From assembly GCA_028695945.1 (NCBI GenBank), contig JAQVIB010000095.1:1-7652 (forward strand): 7,652 bases of DNA, in the 5' to 3' direction. The notes beneath the pieces are model-generated. The model was not told the DNA's origin. It saw only the letters and a program-made list of their open reading frames with translations, and did not search any database. Numbering within the stretch: position 1 is the first letter of the stretch; each line of letters begins with the position of its first letter. Of this stretch, positions 1 to 7,167 are shown piece after piece. The position numbers and the translations under genes were made by a program. The stretch comes from Lachnospiraceae bacterium. Lineage in GTDB: Bacteria; Bacillota; Clostridia; Lachnospirales; Anaerotignaceae.

Positions 1-1019
1 ATGCACATCAGCCAAGCAGAAACAATTACTATGAAATTGGGCTTGAAATGATTGAAAGTGATTTTGACTATTTTGCAGGCGGAGGTCTTAAACAAACAAC
101 TGGTAAGGACAAAGACAAGGAAGATTTATATTCTTTAGCCCAAAAATCTGGCTACAAGGTTATTAAAACTGAGGATGAGGCTGATAAACTTACTGCAAAA
201 GACGGCAAAGCAATTATAATTGGGGAAACACTTGCAGACAGCGATTCGTTATCTTACGACAATGACAGAGCCAGCAAAGAATGGTCTTTAACAGATTATG
301 TTGACAAGGGCATTGAGGTGCTTAACAACGACAAAGGTTTTTTTATGATGATTGAAGGCGGAAAAATTGACTGGGCATGTCATGCAAATGATGCTGGCAG
401 CACAATTGCAGACACATTAGCACTGGATGAAGCAGTTAAGAAAGCTATAAACTTTTATAATGAACATCCAGATGAAACTTTGATTATTGTTACAGGCGAC
501 CATGAAACAGGTGGTTTAACCATAGGTTATGCAGGTACAGATTACAATACATATCTTGCAAATATTTCTAACCAAAAAATTTCTTATGCCAAGTATGATA
601 GTGACTATGTTGATAAATACAAAGAAAACAAAACTTCATTTGAAGATGTACTTAAAGATATTAAAAAACTTTTTGGCCTTACAACCGCAGGTGATACTGG
701 AGTTGCGGCAGATTCAAAGTTGATTTTAACTGATTATGAATTATCCAAACTTAAAGCAGCTTACGAAAAAACAATGAGTGGTGAAGTAGTTGACAACACC
801 ATGCAGGAAGAATATGTACTTTATGGTACATATGAGCCTTTAAGTGTAACTATAACACACATTCTTAATAATAAAAGTGGTATTAATTTTGCATCTTATG
901 CACACACGGGTCTTCCTGTTGGCGTGTTTGCAGAAGGTGCAGGTTCAGAACTTTTTAACGGATATTACGACAACACAGATATTTATAACAAACTTGCTAC
1001 ACTTTTGGACATTAAATAA
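1..1019 (+). CDS. phoA: Alkaline phosphatase (PhoA family), 5'-truncated by window edge
   Basis: The frame is open from base 3 to the TAA at 1017-1019 (338 residues), with its start outside the window; the first in-frame ATG (48) is internal. The family hydrolyses phosphate monoesters with two zinc and one magnesium ion, normally outside the membrane. Seen: AHQPSR at the left edge aligns with E. coli AHVTSR, so the Arg codon at 18-20 matches phosphate-binding Arg166. In EGGKIDWACH, Glu (354), Asp (369) and His (381) have the spacing of ligands E322, D327 and H331. TGDHETGG supplies the D369/H370 pair (498, 501), and the His of AHTG (903) matches H412. Trp replaces E. coli Lys328, as in many non-enteric bacterial enzymes. 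The signal peptide, nucleophilic Ser102, Asp51 and Asp153 counterparts lie upstream and cannot be checked. The family call is firm; the exact gene name is less so. Pho-regulon control is expected from the family but not visible here. Confidence 0.93.
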   Translation, partial: AHQPSRNNYYEIGLEMIESDFDYFAGGGLKQTTGKDKDKEDLYSLAQKSGYKVIKTEDEADKLTAKDGKAIIIGETLADSDSLSYDNDRASKEWSLTDYVDKGIEVLNNDKGFFMMIEGGKIDWACHANDAGSTIADTLALDEAVKKAINFYNEHPDETLIIVTGDHETGGLTIGYAGTDYNTYLANISNQKISYAKYDSDYVDKYKENKTSFEDVLKDIKKLFGLTTAGDTGVAADSKLILTDYELSKLKAAYEKTMSGEVVDNTMQEEYVLYGTYEPLSVTITHILNNKSGINFASYAHTGLPVGVFAEGAGSELFNGYYDNTDIYNKLATLLDIK

Positions 1020-1067
1020 GAAGTACCAAATTACAATTGCTAACTCCTAAAGATTTATCCCTTTTGG

Positions 1068-1106
1068 ACTGTCATTCTTAAATTTTGGAATGGCAGTACT
1101 TTTTAT
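1068..1106 (+). terminator. Rho-independent terminator or leader hairpin between phoA and yibE
   Basis: ACTGTCATTC (1068-1077) pairs with GAATGGCAGT (1088-1097) over 10 bp with one G-U pair, around a 10-base loop. ACTTTTTATTATTT follows. It reads as the terminator of the phosphatase gene. However, its T-tract ends a few bases before the yibE RBS (GAGGTG, 1112-1117), so a yibE promoter cannot fit downstream of it. It may therefore be a leaky terminator or an attenuator. Confidence 0.7.
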
Positions 1107-1121
1107 TATTTGAGGTGAAAA

Positions 1122-2243
1122 ATGAAGAAATTTGATTTTAGAAACAATGGCCCTGTATTTATATGTTTTATTTTACTGGCAATACTCTTGATACTGCCAA
1201 CAGGTTATGAGGGTGCAGTTATTTACAAAGGAACTGACCGTTGTGTCGCAAGGGTGGTTTCTGTTAACAATGAAAACATAATTGATACAGGATTGGTAAG
1301 AAGTGGTGAGCAAGATTGCAAGCTTGAACTTTTAGGTGGAAAATTCAAAGGAGATGTAACAGATGGATATAATATTTTAAATGGATCATTGGAAACTGAT
1401 AAAATATTTTATGTTGGCGACAAAGCATTGGTGGTAATAAGCTATGAAAATGACAAGATTATATCTGTTAATATGATTGACCATTACAGGATTCATATGG
1501 AAGCAATATTGGCAGTTGTGTTTGCAATTTTTCTTATATTGGTTGCAGGGAAAACGGGTATTAGGGCAATTTTAAGCTTCGTAATAACAGTACTTATGTT
1601 GTGGAAAGTGTTAATACCCGCGTATTTAAATGGGTACAATCCAGTCATTATTGGAATAATAATTACAACATTTTTAACTGTAATTATTATTTCATTGGTT
1701 TATGGTTTTGACAAAAGAACTGTTACAGCGGTTTGTGGCTCTGTAGCAGGACTATTGGTTACGGCAGTTTTAGGCATAATATTCACTGGGCAATTTAAAA
1801 TACATGGTGCAATTATGGCCCATTCCGAAAGTTTATTATACAGCGGGTATTCAAATTTAAACCTTACGAAAATATTTATGGCAAGTATATTTATTGGTTC
1901 ATCTGGGGCAGTTATGGACTTGTCAGTGGATATTACTTCATCTGTGAACGAAGTTGTGGCAAAAAAACCTGATATTGGGGTGAAAGAGGCTATTATTTCG
2001 GGTATGAATGTTGGTCGTGCGGCAATGGGTACAATGACAACAACATTACTTTTGGCTTATTCTGGCGGATATGTTGCATCGCTTATGGTTTTTATGGCAC
2101 AAGGAACACCTATAGACAACATAATAAACTACAAATATGTTTCTGCAGAAATATTGGATACCATTGTTGGTAGTTTCGGACTGGTTAGCGTTGCACCACT
2201 AACGGCTATATGTGCGGGAATTCTTCTTACAAAAAGGGATTAA
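1122..2243 (+). CDS. YibE/F-family multispanning membrane protein
   Basis: This 373-residue protein of the YibE/F-like family (Pfam PF07907) has no established molecular function. The start at 1122 is supported by GAGGTG at 1112-1117. Seen: one hydrophobic segment near residues 12-28, then a soluble, probably extracytoplasmic, region of about 95 residues (30-125) with a beta-rich look. About seven more hydrophobic segments follow, near 127-143, 147-165, 173-194, 200-222, 251-266, 304-328 and 344-370. Family-typical stretches include GKTGIRAILSF (143-153), the GSSGAVMDLSVDI run with SSVNEV (259-278) and SGMNVGRAAMGTMTTTLLLAY (from 293). It is the long, YibE-like form; many Firmicutes carry a shorter YibF partner next to it, but none is present here. 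aspS follows 76 bases later with no terminator between, so co-transcription is likely. Family assignment is confident; a transport role would be a guess. Confidence 0.87.
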   Translation: MKKFDFRNNGPVFICFILLAILLILPTGYEGAVIYKGTDRCVARVVSVNNENIIDTGLVRSGEQDCKLELLGGKFKGDVTDGYNILNGSLETDKIFYVGDKALVVISYENDKIISVNMIDHYRIHMEAILAVVFAIFLILVAGKTGIRAILSFVITVLMLWKVLIPAYLNGYNPVIIGIIITTFLTVIIISLVYGFDKRTVTAVCGSVAGLLVTAVLGIIFTGQFKIHGAIMAHSESLLYSGYSNLNLTKIFMASIFIGSSGAVMDLSVDITSSVNEVVAKKPDIGVKEAIISGMNVGRAAMGTMTTTLLLAYSGGYVASLMVFMAQGTPIDNIINYKYVSAEILDTIVGSFGLVSVAPLTAICAGILLTKRD

Positions 2244-2247
2244 ATTA

Positions 2248-2279
2248 TTGAAGTTTTTCACATTTTCTGTTACTATAAT
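2248..2279 (+). promoter_or_regulatory. Possible aspS promoter
   Basis: A perfect -10 hexamer TATAAT lies at 2274-2279, 40 bases before the aspS start. The best -35 match, TTGAAG (2248-2253), is 20 bases upstream, longer than the usual 16-18. No TGn extension is present. It may give aspS an independent start, but read-through from the upstream membrane-protein gene explains expression equally well. The gap is too short for a T-box leader. Confidence 0.4.
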
Positions 2280-2306
2280 GGGTAGCGTGAAAATATATAG
2301 AAAAGT

Positions 2307-2312
2307 AAGGAG
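2307..2312 (+). promoter_or_regulatory. aspS ribosome binding site
   Basis: AAGGAG stands seven bases before the ATG at 2320. It sets the aspS start there rather than at the in-frame ATG at 2212, which lies inside the preceding gene and would add 36 residues not typical of AspRS. Confidence 0.85.
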
Positions 2313-2319
2313 AATATAC

Positions 2320-4122
2320 ATGGGAGAATCAATGGCAGGTTTAAAAAGAAGCCATATGTGTTGTGATGTAAACGAGACCATGATTGGTGAAATCGTAACA
2401 GTTATGGGCTGGGTTCAGAAGAGACGTGACTTGGGTCAACTTATTTTTATTGCCCTTCGTGACAAAACTGGAATTGTTCAGGTTGTTGTAGATGGAACAA
2501 GTGAGGCAGAAATTTTTGCTAAGGCTGAGTCTATAAGAAGTGAATATGTTGTTGCTATTAAAGGTACTGTTGCAGCTAGAACAGAGGGAAATATAAATGC
2601 TGCAATGAAAACAGGCAAAATTGAAATTATTGCCAAAGAGGTAAGAATATTAGCTGAATCTGAAACACCGCCTTTTCCTATTGAAGAAAACAGCCCTGTT
2701 AAGGATGATTTAAGGCTTAAATATAGATATTTGGATTTAAGACGCCCAGATATTTACAGGAATCTTCAAATTAGACATAATGTTGCACAGGTTGTAAGGG
2801 AATTTCTTAGCAGTGAAAACTTTATGGAAATTGAAACACCTATACTTGGTAAGTCTACACCAGAAGGTGCAAGAGATTATCTTGTGCCAAGCCGTGTTCA
2901 CCCTGGAAATTTCTACGGTTTACCACAATCACCGCAGCTTTATAAGCAACTTTTAATGGTAAGCGGTATGGATAGATACTATCAGATTGCAAAATGTTTC
3001 CGTGATGAGGATTTAAGAGCGGACCGTCAGCCAGAGTTTACGCAGATAGACATGGAGCTTAGTTTTGTTGATGTTGATGATATTTTAGATATAAACGAAA
3101 GACTTATACAAAAGATATTTAAGGAAATTATGAATGTTGATGTTCAAATTCCTTTTAGAAGAATGACATATGCTGAGGGCATGGAACGTTTTGGTTCTGA
3201 CAAACCTGATTTGCGTTTTGGCATGGAGCTTAAAAATATTTCTGATGTTGTTGCTGGAAGTGAATTTGTAGTATTTAAGAATGCATTGGAAAACGGCGGA
3301 AGTGTTCGTGCTATAAATGCAAATGGCTGTGGAAATTTTCCACGCAAGCAAATTGACAGTCTTGTGGAGTTTGTAAAAACTTACAGAGCAAAGGGCCTTG
3401 CATGGATTGTTGTTAACGAGGACGGCAGTATTAAAAGCCAGATTTCAAAATTCTTTACAGATGAAAAAATGGGTGAAATTGTATCTGCAATGGAGGCAAA
3501 GCCAGGAGATTTAATACTTATTTGTGCTGACAGGGACAAGGTTGTATTTGATTCATTGGGTGCGCTTCGTTTAGAAATTGCAAGACGCTTGGAGTTTACA
3601 AAGGCAGATGACTTTAATTTCCTTTGGATAACTGAGTTCCCAATGTTGGAGTGGGATGAAGAAGAAAACAGATTTGTTGCTGTTCATCATCCGTTCACAG
3701 CACCTATGGACGAAGATTTGGATTTGATTGAAACTGACCCAGGTAAGGTTAGAGCAAAGGCATACGATATGGTTCTTAATGGCGTTGAACTTGGTGGAGG
3801 AAGTATTCGTATACACAGAAACGATATACAAAAGAAGATGTTCAGCCTTCTTGGTTTTTCAGAAGAGGATGCTTACAGAAGATTTGGATTTTTACTTGAT
3901 GCCTTTAAGTACGGAGTACCACCACACGGAGGTTTAGCATTTGGTTTTGACCGAATTATTATGCTTATGACTGGAGCAACAAGCATTCGTGATGTAATGG
4001 CGTTCCCTAAGGTTAAGGATGCAAGCTGTCCACTTACAGATGCACCGAATGTTGTTGATTTAATACAGTTAGACGAGTTGGGTATTGAAATAAAAGCTAG
4101 TGAGGAAGATAAAGATATTTAA
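2320..4122 (+). CDS. aspS: Aspartyl-tRNA synthetase, bacterial type
   Basis: Attaches aspartate to tRNA-Asp in two ATP-driven steps in the cytoplasm. The 600 residues from the RBS-supported start fit the bacterial class (about 590). Seen in order: N-terminal anticodon-binding OB fold (about 1-115, with GWVQKRRDLG at 30-39 and the IFIALRDKTGIVQVV stretch); class II motif 1 near 165-176 (ETPIL); aspartate/ATP pocket QSPQLYKQ (203-210); motif 2 FRDEDLRADRQPEFTQIDME (227-246); the bacteria-specific GAD insertion at about 300-420; VHHPF (455-459); and motif 3 GLAFGFDR (538-545). All class II signatures are intact. The loop RRDLG has Leu where many non-discriminating bacterial AspRS have His (RRDHG), which points weakly to a tRNA-Asp-specific enzyme. 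A strong terminator closes the unit. Confidence 0.98.
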   Translation: MGESMAGLKRSHMCCDVNETMIGEIVTVMGWVQKRRDLGQLIFIALRDKTGIVQVVVDGTSEAEIFAKAESIRSEYVVAIKGTVAARTEGNINAAMKTGKIEIIAKEVRILAESETPPFPIEENSPVKDDLRLKYRYLDLRRPDIYRNLQIRHNVAQVVREFLSSENFMEIETPILGKSTPEGARDYLVPSRVHPGNFYGLPQSPQLYKQLLMVSGMDRYYQIAKCFRDEDLRADRQPEFTQIDMELSFVDVDDILDINERLIQKIFKEIMNVDVQIPFRRMTYAEGMERFGSDKPDLRFGMELKNISDVVAGSEFVVFKNALENGGSVRAINANGCGNFPRKQIDSLVEFVKTYRAKGLAWIVVNEDGSIKSQISKFFTDEKMGEIVSAMEAKPGDLILICADRDKVVFDSLGALRLEIARRLEFTKADDFNFLWITEFPMLEWDEEENRFVAVHHPFTAPMDEDLDLIETDPGKVRAKAYDMVLNGVELGGGSIRIHRNDIQKKMFSLLGFSEEDAYRRFGFLLDAFKYGVPPHGGLAFGFDRIIMLMTGATSIRDVMAFPKVKDASCPLTDAPNVVDLIQLDELGIEIKASEEDKDI

Positions 4123-4172
4123 GAAATAAGGTTATGAAAGATTATATATAAGCATTAACTATATTAACTTAA

Positions 4173-4236
4173 AAAACAAAAACTGCATTTTAGGTAGATG
4201 TGTTAATTTATTCCTATTAAATGCAGTTTTTGTTTT
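4173..4236 (+). terminator. aspS terminator, 18-bp perfect inverted repeat
   Basis: The arms at 4173-4190 and 4219-4236 are perfectly complementary over 18 bp. A further TAGG/CCTA pairing (4191-4194 with 4213-4216) follows beyond a two-base bulge. The core is ACTGCATTT, flanked by an A-rich run on the left and TTTTTGTTTT on the right, so it can terminate in both directions. It ends the aspS transcript and insulates mreB from upstream read-through. Confidence 0.9.
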
Positions 4237-4313
4237 GAATCTTATTAGCTTTTTTGGCATATTTTAAAGAAATTAGTTGTCAATTCTGTAATAAAATATT
4301 AATAAAAAATATT

Positions 4314-4342
4314 TTGCCATAAAACCAGATATATTGTATAAT
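4314..4342 (+). promoter_or_regulatory. mreB promoter, sigma-A type
   Basis: TTGCCA (4314-4319) and TATAAT (4337-4342) are separated by 17 bases: five of six -35 matches and a perfect -10. Transcription would start near 4349, leaving an untranslated leader of about 35 bases. The strong terminator upstream fits with this being the gene's main promoter. Confidence 0.8.
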
Positions 4343-4369
4343 TAAACGAAGTATGTTTTCGGAACACAG

Positions 4370-4375
4370 AAGGAG
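4370..4375 (+). promoter_or_regulatory. mreB ribosome binding site
   Basis: AAGGAG lies two bases from the ATG at 4378 and eight bases from the in-frame ATG at 4384. Two bases is too close for normal initiation, so 4384 is the preferred start, giving a protein that begins MGFNLFGFGES. Confidence 0.75.
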
Positions 4376-4383
4376 AAATGAAA

Positions 4384-5451
4384 ATGGGTTTTAATTTATT
4401 TGGCTTTGGCGAAAGTATTGGTATAGACCTTGGAACAGCAACTGTTTTAGTACATATAAAGGGACAAGGAATTGTAGTAAGAGAGCCGTCTGTTGTTACA
4501 GTGGACAAAAATACAAACACAATACTTGCTGTTGGCGAGGAAGCAAGACAGATGATGGGAAAGACACCAGGAAATATAATGGCTATACGCCCACTTCGTG
4601 AAGGTGTAATTTCTGACTATGAAATAACAGAAAGAATGCTTAAGCATTTTATACAAAGAGCAGTAGGAAAGCATCCATTTATGAAGCCGACTATTGCAGT
4701 TTGTGTTCCAAGTGCAGTTACCGCTGTGGAAAGACGTGCTGTTGAGGATGCAACAAGGCAGGCAGGAGCAAGAAAGGTTTACATAATTGAAGAACCTATT
4801 GCAGCGGCAATTGGTGCGGGTATTGATATTTCAAGGGCTTGCGGAAGCATGGTTGTTGACATTGGTGGTGGAACAACAGATATTGCAGTTATTTCCCTTG
4901 GTGGAACTGTAGTTAGCACATCCCTTAAAATTGCTGGCGATAATTTTGATGAAGCTATTGTTAGGTACATGCGTAAGAAACACAATGTACTTATTGGTGA
5001 GAGAAGTGCTGAACAATTGAAGATGAACATTGGAACGGCTTTTGAACGCACAATGTCAGTTTCGATGGATATAAGAGGCCGTAACCTTATAACTGGTCTT
5101 CCTAAAAATATAACTGTAAACAGTGAAGAAATGCTTGAAGCATTACAGGAATCTGCTATTGCAATTACTGAGGCAGTACATGCCGTGCTTGAGAAAACAC
5201 CGCCAGAGCTTGCGGCTGATATATCAGACCGTGGAATTGTTATGACAGGTGGCGGAAGTTTGCTTTATGGTTTAGATAAGTTAATTGCCAGCAAAACCGG
5301 AATTAATACAATTATTGCAGAGGATGCAGTAAGTTGTGTGGCTATTGGTACAGGTAAATTTATTGAATTTATGGACGGCAGCGATGGCAGAGAAAAACGT
5401 AGTAAAATAAGGGAAAATAAAAGAAAAAAAAGAGAAGAAAAAGAAGCTTAA
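4384..5451 (+). CDS. mreB: MreB/Mbl-type bacterial actin, rod-shape determination
   Basis: Actin-like ATPase that polymerises under the membrane and guides lateral wall synthesis in rod-shaped cells. The preferred start gives 355 residues, slightly above the family norm (about 335-345). Seen: phosphate-1 loop GIDLGTATVLV (13-23), EEPIAAAIGAG (136-146, with the predicted catalytic Glu), phosphate-2 loop VVDIGGGTTDIAVI (157-170) and adenosine motif IVMTGGGSLL (285-294). The N-terminus GFNLFGFG is hydrophobic and could touch the membrane. VCVPSAVTAVE and ATRQAGAR resemble B. subtilis MreB, whereas GTATVLVHIKG and TTDIAVIS resemble Mbl, so MreB versus Mbl is not settled. Residues 333-355 form a tail with 11 Lys/Arg and 6 Asp/Glu, absent from B. 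subtilis MreB as I recall it. No mreC or mreD adjoins; the gene has its own promoter and terminator and is probably monocistronic. Confidence 0.95.
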   Translation: MGFNLFGFGESIGIDLGTATVLVHIKGQGIVVREPSVVTVDKNTNTILAVGEEARQMMGKTPGNIMAIRPLREGVISDYEITERMLKHFIQRAVGKHPFMKPTIAVCVPSAVTAVERRAVEDATRQAGARKVYIIEEPIAAAIGAGIDISRACGSMVVDIGGGTTDIAVISLGGTVVSTSLKIAGDNFDEAIVRYMRKKHNVLIGERSAEQLKMNIGTAFERTMSVSMDIRGRNLITGLPKNITVNSEEMLEALQESAIAITEAVHAVLEKTPPELAADISDRGIVMTGGGSLLYGLDKLIASKTGINTIIAEDAVSCVAIGTGKFIEFMDGSDGREKRSKIRENKRKKREEKEA

Positions 5452-5459
5452 AGAAAAAG

Positions 5460-5504
5460 AAAGACTTACCTCAAAATCTATTGTTAGGTTTGAGGCAAGT
5501 CTTT
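5460..5504. terminator. Bidirectional terminator between convergent mreB and FAD-protein genes
   Basis: A 16-base arm at 5460-5475 (AAAGACTTACCTCAAA) pairs with 5489-5504 with a single A-C mismatch, around a 13-base loop. On the plus strand CTTTTTAT follows. On the minus strand the A-rich end of mreB reads CTTTCTTTTTCTTT. It therefore serves both converging genes, which end only 59 bases apart. Confidence 0.88.
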
Positions 5505-5510
5505 TTATAT

Positions 5511-6902
5511 TTAGGATAGTGTTTTTCCCATAAGAACGCCCATTACAGATGCCATCATAAGTCCTCGTGTCCATCCGCTGGAATCACCAAGGCTATGAAG
5601 CCCTTTTATGTTTGTATTAAAGTCCTTATCCATTTTTACACGGTTACTATAAAATTTTAATTCTGGAGAATATAGCAAAGTTTCAGTGCCTGCAAAGCCA
5701 GGAACTACGTGGTCAACTGCTTGAATAAAATTAATTATATTAAGCATGGTACGGTATGGCATTGCGGAAGTTATGTCTCCTGCAACGGCATCAGGCAAAG
5801 TCGGTTTGATATTAGAGCGTGTAAGCTCTTTTTGCCATGTACGTTTTCCATCTAAAATATCACCGTAGCGTTGCACTAGTATTTTGTTTGCTCCAAGCAT
5901 ATTTGTAAGCTCGCCTATTTTTTTTGCATATTCAATAGGCTGATTAAATGGCTCGTTAAAATTATGAGAGCATAGTATTGCAAGGTTTGTATTTTGGCTT
6001 TTTAACTCTTTATATGAATGGCCATTAACAACAGCCAAATCATCATCGTAGTTTTCTTGGCTTACAAAGCCACCTGGATTTTGGCAGAAGGTACGAACCT
6101 TATTTCGGAAAGGGTTTGGATATCCGATAAGTTTGCTTTCATACAAAACATCGTTTACAGCCTCCATAATTTCATTCCTTACCTCAACCCTTACACCAAT
6201 ATCAACTGTGCCTGGTTGATGACCAATGGAGTGTTCTGAACATAGCTTTTCAAACCACAATGCACCACGTCTGCCAACGGTAACTATAGTATGGTTTGCA
6301 TATATTTTTTTAGTTTCACCTGTAAGCACATTGGTTACAATAGCACCTTTACAAGTATCGTTTTCCAAGATTATATTTTCACAGGAGTGGGAGAATAATA
6401 TTTCTACTCCATTTTGTAAAAGATAGACTTGTATACGGTGATAGATTTCTTGTGCTTTTTCAGTTCCTAGATGTCGGATTGGGCAATCTACCAATTTTAA
6501 GCCTGCTTGTATAGCACGTTTTCTTATATCTTTAATTTTATCGGTTTCACTAATTCCTTCTATTTTAGTATCAGCTCCAAACTCAAGATAAATTGAATCG
6601 GTATAGTTTATCATTTCTTGGGCAAAATCAGCACCAATTAGGTCGGGCAATTCACCGCCAACCTCGTAGCTTAGGCTTAGTTTACCATCGGAAAATGCAC
6701 CAGCACCGGAAAAGCCAGTTGTTATATGACAATATGGTTTACAGTTTACACATTTTTTTGTTTTACTTTTTGGACAGTGGCGATTTTCAATAGCCATTCC
6801 TTTTTCTACAATGACAATTTTTTTTCCACTTTTGTTACGGAGCATTTCAAGTGCAGTAAAAATTCCCGCAGGGCCAGCACCTACAATTAAAACATCACAC
6901 AT
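5511..6902 (-). CDS. FAD-dependent dehydrogenase, COG2509-type, with N-terminal cysteine cluster
   Basis: This 463-residue flavoprotein belongs to the uncharacterised FAD-dependent dehydrogenase group (COG2509); its substrate is unknown. The ATG at 6902-6900 is set by AGGAGGT eight bases upstream on the minus strand. Seen: N-terminal dinucleotide-binding fold with GAGPAG (8-13) and ribose-binding Glu33 (VEKG); a cluster of four cysteines at 43, 51, 54 and 58; then GFSGAGAFSDGKLSL (63-77), typical of the group. The middle part has NPGGFVSQE and QRYGDILDGKRT. The C-terminal FAD contact is GLHSLGDSSGWTRG, with Asp440, followed by a helix rich in Met and Gly. No signal peptide or membrane segment is seen, so it is probably cytosolic. 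The cysteines could bind a metal or Fe-S cluster or form a redox disulfide, but this is inference. It stands alone, convergent with mreB and divergent from metK. An electron-transfer or dehydrogenase role is likely; nothing more specific can be said. Confidence 0.9.
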   Translation of the reverse strand: MCDVLIVGAGPAGIFTALEMLRNKSGKKIVIVEKGMAIENRHCPKSKTKKCVNCKPYCHITTGFSGAGAFSDGKLSLSYEVGGELPDLIGADFAQEMINYTDSIYLEFGADTKIEGISETDKIKDIRKRAIQAGLKLVDCPIRHLGTEKAQEIYHRIQVYLLQNGVEILFSHSCENIILENDTCKGAIVTNVLTGETKKIYANHTIVTVGRRGALWFEKLCSEHSIGHQPGTVDIGVRVEVRNEIMEAVNDVLYESKLIGYPNPFRNKVRTFCQNPGGFVSQENYDDDLAVVNGHSYKELKSQNTNLAILCSHNFNEPFNQPIEYAKKIGELTNMLGANKILVQRYGDILDGKRTWQKELTRSNIKPTLPDAVAGDITSAMPYRTMLNIINFIQAVDHVVPGFAGTETLLYSPELKFYSNRVKMDKDFNTNIKGLHSLGDSSGWTRGLMMASVMGVLMGKTLS

Positions 6903-6916
6903 AATTAATTACCTCC

Positions 6917-7167
6917 TTTTGCTTTAACGGGTACAATGGTGTTTTTGGCACAAAAAAACCACCGATATGTATTACTATACAATTATACAACAAAAGCTGT
7001 ATTTCTTATAGTCAACTATTACGGTAGTTGGTAGAAACATCCGCTCCGAAATGGTTTTTGCATTTTTATGCGGACATATATAAGTTTAACAGAGTGGATT
7101 ATACAAAAAAATATTTATGCTGTCAATAGTAGGTTAATAGTTTTCTACAAAATATGTGTACATCTAC
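6917..7167. other. Divergent intergenic region without a recognisable gene
   Basis: This AT-rich stretch lies between the RBS of the minus-strand flavoprotein and the metK promoter. It holds the candidate minus-strand -10 and a perfect 6-bp inverted repeat with six-base spacing, CAACTA-N6-TAGTTG (7013-7030). No open frame with an RBS, no tRNA and no convincing small-RNA structure is seen in the rest. Confidence 0.6.
6982..6987 (-). promoter_or_regulatory. Candidate -10 for the minus-strand FAD protein
   Basis: On the minus strand TATAAT lies at 6987-6982, about 80 bases before the start codon. The nearest good -35, TTGACT (7015-7010), is 22 bases away, too far for a standard sigma-A promoter, and the 17-base position holds only TATAAG. 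The start region is plausible; the exact promoter is uncertain. Confidence 0.35.

Noticed and set aside
2212..2319. Upstream in-frame ATG for aspS at 2212, adding 36 residues
   Set aside because: It lies inside the preceding gene, has no RBS, and the extra residues do not resemble AspRS. AAGGAG seven bases before 2320 fixes the start.
4277..4305. Second mreB promoter, TTGTCA with TAATAA at 17-base spacing
   Set aside because: The -10 is poor (T and A at the first two positions and little else), and a much better promoter lies just downstream.
4378..4383. ATG at 4378 as the mreB start
   Set aside because: AAGGAG ends only two bases before it, while the ATG at 4384 has an eight-base spacing. 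The difference is two residues.
4779..5051. Minus-strand open frames within mreB, and similar ones within aspS and the flavoprotein gene
   Set aside because: They are antisense to strongly conserved coding sequence and are low-complexity shadows of it.
6979..6988. Identical TTGTATAATT around the -10 of mreB and of the minus-strand flavoprotein
   Set aside because: Both are near-consensus -10 elements in AT-rich DNA, so a shared 10-mer is expected and does not show co-regulation.
7040..7074. TCCGC (7040-7044) with GCGGA (7070-7074) as a small-RNA hairpin
   Set aside because: Only five base pairs around a long AT-rich loop, with no T-tract or promoter to support an RNA gene.
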